A stretch of 64,000 bases of DNA from NCBI GenBank assembly GCA_023053685.1, contig JALIGW010000005.1, positions 48,201,242-48,265,241 on the forward strand, written 5' to 3'. Both the position numbers and the translations under genes were made by a program. Under the pieces are notes generated by a model that saw only the letters and a list, made by a program, of their open reading frames with translations, was not told the origin of the DNA and did not search any database. This DNA comes from Diadophis punctatus similis (taxonomy: Eukaryota; Chordata; Lepidosauria; Squamata; Dipsadidae). Below, one piece after another: positions 58,485 through 64,000 of the stretch. How positions within the stretch are numbered: the first letter of the stretch is position 1; every line of letters begins with the position of its first letter.

Positions 58485-58983
58485 GATGTGATAAGTACAT
58501 AAGCAATTATTTAGTGTGTCGGAAACAATAGCTTGGGTGTCTGTGTTGTGTATACAGTATCTCTGTACATCATTATATACTTCAATTTTACATTAAAATA
58601 TTTCAGATTTAAAAAAAATCTCCAAAGTGGAAGCAGGAGGACTAATATATTAGAAATACAGGCCGTGTGAAGAGTAAATGAGTGAATCAATATATATTGA
58701 TTGGAAAGTGAATGACTACTATGAAAAAAACCCAGAATGAATTAAGATTGAATTGTAGAATAGATATATGGAAAAAGAGTGGATGGGTTGAGAGAAAATT
58801 GTGGAATTGAATACCAAAAAGTGAGAAATTTAAGGAATAAAAGATCACATATGAATGATATATTGATATGGTAGAAACAAACATAAAGAATAAAAAATAT
58901 GGAAAAATGATGAATATTGGTGATGCAAATCAGATTTAACTATTTTGCTTAATTATTCTTATCACATATTTTAGTGTCTTTGT
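58485..58983. other. AT-rich DNA, no gene recognised
   Basis: Nothing recognised. Confidence 0.4.
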
Positions 58984-58984
58984 T

Positions 58985-59031
<47 letters not shown>

Positions 59032-59080
59032 TTATTTATTTTAGTGTTCTTATATGCCGCCCTACTCCCTGGGGACTCAT
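58984..59080 (-). mobile_element. TTTA array on a LINE 3' end
   Basis: TTTA units (58984-59040), then tagtgttcttatatgccgcc, ctactccctggggactca. This is the reverse complement of the LINE 3' end at 14870-14925. Confidence 0.72.
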
Positions 59081-61153
59081 TTTATTATGTCTTATTCATT
59101 GCCTGTATTCTGTATCATGCTTATCCAGAACAGAATAGTATGATGGCATATATGAATGCCATTATATACACACAAACACAGAGAAAAACAGATATCTTAT
59201 TTTAATTATTCATGTGACAGCCCCAATTGAAGACAGTGCCTTCCATCAAGAAATAAACTCACCAATACTAAAGTTAGGCATATAGGATTAAATATTCCAT
59301 TGAAGCACTAGCTATACTACAATTTTGTTATTAATAAAGATGTTCTATAAATAGAACTCCAGCACATATTTCAAAGGAAAATTTGAATGTGAGTGAACGA
59401 GACCCTGCAGCCTTTTTGGCATGGATGAAAAACAAGTCTGATAGCTGTCAATACTGATCTACAATATTGGATGGAGTAGTTTTATCATATTAAAGTCATG
59501 TGTCTTTAGGTTCACATGCACAGAGGACAAGAGTAGATGACTAATATTAGAGTTTTCTCACTCAGTTTTACAAGTTATGTTCTGGTGCTTGCCATTATGT
59601 AAGATTGAGAAATACAGTACATGACTTTTATATTGTACGATTAGTCTTCAGAATCTGGATTGGTGTAGTAAAAAAACGGGCAGGGTAGATTTTAAGGTAT
59701 ATTGGGACAATGTATGTTAGCACTGGTGTATGATAAACTGTTGCTATTTTTCATTGTGTATTCAGGAGTGAGCATTGCCAAATCAACTTATTTTGTTTCA
59801 GAAATAAGAAATGAAAATATGTTTTTTTTTTATTTAATGCCCTTTTCATGTTGGGTCATGAACATGCAGTGACAGCCCTTAAACAACATTCAATAAGAGG
59901 GGTGGAAATTAAGCAAAGCAATAAAGATACCTATGTAATAAATGAAAAAGGTTCACAAAAGTTCTGGTTCATTGAAGCATGATTAATATTTTCTAACCGA
60001 ATTGAGAAAAGATGCTCCTTGACAGTCAGGAAGATCAATTTTATTTGAAAATTAATCTTAAGATATGGGAGAGAAAATTCCTCCATCAGCCAACCAAGAC
60101 CATAGTAGCACTTTGAGGCAAGCATTACTGTATGTGGCCCTACAGATAATGCACTCTATGGGCAGGTGCTTAACTCTCTATTGGTTGAAATATATGGTTG
60201 TATGGGTTAAACATAGGAGGTCCAGGACTCTTCAAAATAAAATAAGATTGGAGTAAAGATGCACTCTGCCATACAAACATTTTCATTGGGAAAGGAATAA
60301 TACCGATGACACAGAAAACCAACAGCCACACCATAAATCAAGAGCCTTATTCATAAAAAAATAATTAAATAAACTCAAAATACTTTGCATTTTAAAAAGA
60401 TGTGTTTTATGCATATGTACTAATCTGCACACAGCTGTGCACAAGACTGAAAAAAAGATCAGTTTGTAATATAGTTATATATTTTTTCAAGAGTAGCTTA
60501 TGTGCAGCTGTTAGGATGTAAGCCTTCTTTATTTTTCTCCTCCCATTAATGGGATTCTTCATGGACTAAAAATTTTTGTCTTGACTGGATTAAAAATAGT
60601 ACAGCTTCAATTTTTAGACACATTCCAATTTACAGCTCCAATTTATGCTAATCCTGAAAGAAGTTTTCTGACACTAAGTAAAAAAGTTACGTTTGCATAA
60701 GTACATACCCATATAAAATATATGCTCGGTATAATATTTTATATGTATTGTTAATGGAAATAGAGATTTCAAAGAAGCTTGAGTCCTTAATTCTCAGATA
60801 ATTTGTCAATGAAAGAAAGAAATGTCATTAGATTTAAATAATTGAATTGGAAAACATCAAGCACAATCTACCAAGAATTTCCATATTTTTGTACAGCTGT
60901 CAGTGGGGTTCACACAGGAAAATGTTCCTACTGGATTATATTCTGTGCTACCTAAAATTTGAATGTGCTCATTAGTTTGGAGGAAAAGTTGCTTATATTC
61001 TTTTTCCAAAGTGAGAAAATGCATATGTAATTCAAGATATATTATTTTAAAAATGTCTTGAACCTCTATTGAAATTCCTTGGTCAGGGACATGGAAGTTC
61101 TCTGTATCCATGACCATTAATAAATAAATTAATCTTTGATTTAATTTTGATTT
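59081..61153. other. 2.1 kb AT-rich DNA, no gene recognised
   Basis: The 86-codon minus frame at 60857-61117 has no recognisable domain. Nothing else stands out. Confidence 0.4.
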
Positions 61154-61161
61154 GTGATATG

Positions 61162-61681
61162 CAGGGGCGGGTTCCTAATTTTTTTACTACCACTCTGTGG
61201 GCGTGGCTTATTTTGTGGGTGTGGCTTGCCAGCCATGTGACCAGGTGGGCATGGCTTCTCAGACTGCTGAAGGGAGGGGAACTGAGATAGGTCCTGCCGC
61301 CCATTCCCCCTCCCCTCAGCAGTTCGAGAAGCCTCAAACGTGCGAAAATGCCTAGGATCATCACCGCGTATTCGTGGCTTCTCGGACTGCTGAAGGGAGA
61401 GGAACTGAGATAGCTCCTGCCGCCCGTTCTTTCAGCATCTCACGTGCTCCCTCAGCCATCCTCCCCTGCTTGGACTCACTGTGGGGTAGGAAGGCAGCGC
61501 ATGAGCAGTGCCGGAAACTCAGCTTCTGGGCATGTGCAGAAGAAATTTTTTTAAAAAATTAATTTAAAAAAAAAATGGCGGCGCCCAGGCACCGGCAACC
61601 GACCGCACCGGTACTGTGACATCACCAGCGGGCCGCTACCGGTGCTATAGAGTGGACCGCACTGGTAGGAACCCACCACTG
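61162..61681. mobile_element. Non-autonomous hAT element (family 1, copy 5), internally duplicated
   Basis: 520 bp with ends caggggcgggttccta and, reversed, cagtggtgggttccta, flanked by perfect 8-bp duplications gtgatatg (61154-61161 and 61682-61689). A 52-bp block (61252-61303) recurs at 61375-61426, and its start recurs inverted at 61317-61333. No transposase. Confidence 0.95.
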
Positions 61682-61689
61682 GTGATATG

Positions 61690-62531
61690 GTATTGTAAGG
61701 TTCTTTTTTCATGGGAAAAATCCCCACATATATTTTTAACCTCAGTCCAGCACAAACCCAAAGGCATGCTGGTTAAGTGTCTAGGATAGCCAAAGTCCCA
61801 AAACTTGAAACTTATGAAGATTATTTTCCATAATAACCATGATCAAAAATGCAATTCCAAAGCAAGTATTCATCAGTAGGATTACTAGAGAATAAACGGT
61901 CTGAAATATAAATTTTTATTTTTGCATTTTAGTATACTTCTTTTCAAAATGCGTTATTCTGTATTAGATTTCAGACAGTTCTTCCTTGCAACTTATACAA
62001 TTTGAACCTGACCAAGTCTGAATGGAAAGTTCTTAGGGGAATATTCCGGACTTATATTTCTATATATATTAATAAGCTGTGCAGCATTTTCAGAATGCTG
62101 AAATTCCTGTATTAGAATTTTGAAATAAGCAAGAGCTTATCTTTTGAATAGTGAAGATCACAGACCTTGTTCTGTCAAAAGTAACAGAATGAGATCATCT
62201 ACACAACCATTTATATTATCTGGCCTCATTTTCTATTGCAGAAAAACACATTTTAATCTTGCATTGTTTCCTATGCTACAAAAGGGGAAGAGCAGATAGG
62301 CCTAATTCCCCTTACATCAACCTTCAAGGCAAAATCAGCAATATAAAAAAAGCAAAGGAAATTATATTTATATTTGACCCGTAATGGTGATTTCTGGGCA
62401 CAATGAAAATGTATAGAAATAAGATAAAAGCTATAGGCATTTCAATTATGGTCAACTAAAAAAATGAACAGTACTTTTCACAAATTTCTATATGGAAACT
62501 TGTGGAAAAAATAGATTTCAGAATATACAAC
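61690..62531. other. AT-rich DNA, no gene recognised
   Basis: Nothing recognised. Confidence 0.4.
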
Positions 62532-62533
62532 TA

Positions 62534-63019
62534 CCATATTTTTTGGAGTATAAGACTCAGAGGCTGAAAATTTGGGTGCGTTTTATACTTCGAATGTAGC
62601 TTTTCCAAAGCTTTTTTCTCCAGCCCTAACGAGGTGCTAATGATCTTCCCTGCTTCCTATTCCCTCCGAAGAAGGTTTTTTCCAGCCTTAAGTCTTTGCA
62701 GGCTTGTTTTCATTCCTACTCCCTCTGAAAAAGCAGTGCTTTTCAGCCCTAACGTGGTGCTAACGATCTTCCTGGCTTACAGCCTTTTTTTTATTCCTAC
62801 TTCCTCCGAAGCAGTTTTTCCTGCCCTAAATCTTTGCAGGCTTGTTTTCATTCCTACTCCCTCTGAAAAAGGCTTTTTCAGCCCTAACCAGAGGATAAAA
62901 TAATGTGCTGAAACTGAACAGACTAAGGATGCTAGCCAGATGAATACCTGGTAGGTAGATTTTTCCCCCTATTTTCCTCCCCCAAAACTAAGGTGCGTCT
63001 TATACTCCGAAAAATATGG
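62534..63019. mobile_element. TIR DNA transposon with TA flanks (family X, copy 2)
   Basis: 486 bp. Left end ccatattttttggagtataa and, reversed right end, ccatatttttcggagtataa followed by gacgcacc. TA flanks on both sides (62532-62533, 63020-63021). The interior has direct repeats: cagccctaac starts at 62621, 62744 and 62880, and tctttgcaggcttgttttca starts near 62693 and 62831. An 89-codon frame over these repeats (62634-62903) shows FIPTPSEK twice and is not a recognised protein. Confidence 0.8.
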
Positions 63020-63021
63020 TA

Positions 63022-63422
63022 TATAAGCTTCTATATGGTGTGTGTAGCATTAATCTAAATATTTCCACTTCTACTGATTGATATGGACTCATTCAGATTT
63101 ATTCTTATACTCATTCAGTGTACAAGTTTCCAGTGTTGCGTTGGGATTGAGGAGTCTAGGTTAAAGTCTAGTTGATGATGAAGCTTCCTGGGTGGTTATG
63201 GGCCCAGATAGTATCTCTCCAACTCAACATAAGCTACCTCCTAAGTTGGTACTGCAGTATTCCTGTACTTTGAGATAGGAGGAAGACAAAATTCTATATG
63301 TATGGCATTTTTGGTCCAAGATCAAAGTGATAAGTTACTAAATAAAGTGCCAAATGGGATTGTCCTGATAAGAAAACTCTGCGAGATGGGATCTTGATAA
63401 AATGAAGAGTATATGTTTTAAG
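63022..63422. other. No gene recognised
   Basis: Nothing recognised. Confidence 0.4.
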
Positions 63423-63750
63423 AGGGGACGTGATGGTTCAGTGGTTAAAGACGCTGAACTTGTCAGCTGGAAAGCTGACAGTCTGGGTTCGAGACCCAAG
63501 CACCACGCAATGGGATGAGCTTCCATTCCTGCCCCAGCTCCTGCTGCCCTAGAAGTTCGAAAGCATGCAAATGCAAGTAGATCAATAGTTACACTTTGGT
63601 GTGAAGGTAACAGCACCTTTGGCAGATAACCGTGCTGGTCACATGGCCACAGAAATGGTCGTCAGACAACATTGGCTCCCTCAGCCAGGAAACGGGGATG
63701 AGCACCATGCCCTAGAGGCGGACATGACTGGTCATGGAAACCTTTACCTG
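63423..63750 (+). mobile_element. Sauria-type SINE
   Basis: Head gtgatggttcagtggttaaa (A-box region), then gtctgggttcgagacccaag (B box) and agaagttcgaaagcatgcaa. The body has gtgtgaaggtaacagcacct and gatgagcaccatgccctaga, and the end reads atggaaacctttacct. It is in the opposite orientation to the copy at 30226 and more diverged. No clear target-site duplication was found. Confidence 0.88.
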
Positions 63751-63753
63751 AAA

Positions 63754-64000
63754 CTAGTTTCAGCTTTCATTATAACATCCTATTTTTTGTTCTTTTAGCA
63801 TTAACATTCATGAGGAACTGAAACTAATTACCATATGATTTAGAAATCAGTGAAAACATGCCAATTTGTTCGTTTGGCTACATTATACTATCTTTATAGA
63901 ATTTACTAACATTTCAGCAGGCTGACTCTTGGTGGAATGTAAAGATATAAAGTAGAAGATACAACAAAAAGCAGAAAAGAAGTGTGTTACTAAGGTTTTA
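63754..64000. other. No gene recognised
   Basis: Nothing recognised to the window end. Confidence 0.4.

Overview
The window looks like nuclear DNA of a squamate reptile, most likely a snake. I infer this from the repeats: two Sauria-type SINEs with the ACCTTT-like 3' end, several other tRNA-derived SINEs, CR1/L3-like, L2-like and L1 LINE relics, a Penelope-like element, DIRS and mariner sequences, many short hAT elements, and long GATA/TATC, AAAT and TA arrays. I found no host protein-coding exon and no rRNA, tRNA or CRISPR. Almost every long open frame is a transposon relic or simple-repeat translation.

Positions 1-2380 hold the 3' part of a DIRS-like tyrosine-recombinase retrotransposon. 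It has an RNase H-bearing frame that runs off the left edge, an overlapping intact tyrosine recombinase (846-1994), and the inverted-repeat and internal-complementary structure typical of DIRS. Positions 2400-12500 are AT-rich DNA with a mirror-like polypyrimidine tract (3176-3406), an 86-bp palindrome (4535-4620), an L1 relic, and a Penelope-like GIY-YIG endonuclease relic (10066-10550) broken by a 40-bp inverted duplication.

Positions 12.5-31 kb are a dense transposon graveyard. They include hAT elements with 8-bp target duplications, a solo LTR with a 5-bp duplication (18784-19177), and a 591-bp tandem duplication carrying GATA arrays (20261-21398). An L1 ORF2 relic (23365-25885) is interrupted by a hAT, a mariner-like MITE and a 500-bp TA array. 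An L2-like LINE is split by a GC-rich 786-bp hAT (28838-29623). At 31.5 kb a mariner transposase tail sits between TATC repeats.

Positions 32-64 kb alternate AT-rich DNA without recognisable genes with CR1/L3/L2 tails, SINEs and microsatellites. Further hAT copies lie at 37915, 52682, 55649, 56378, 58095 and 61162. Two copies of another terminal-inverted-repeat transposon lie at 55635-56912 and 62534-63019.

The elements do not form a pathway. They record a history: retroelement 3' ends seeded microsatellites, and hAT elements then inserted into older LINEs and DNA transposons, leaving readable target-site duplications. The DIRS element is the only one whose frames look intact. All family names are from recognition of motifs in the sequence; no database search was run.
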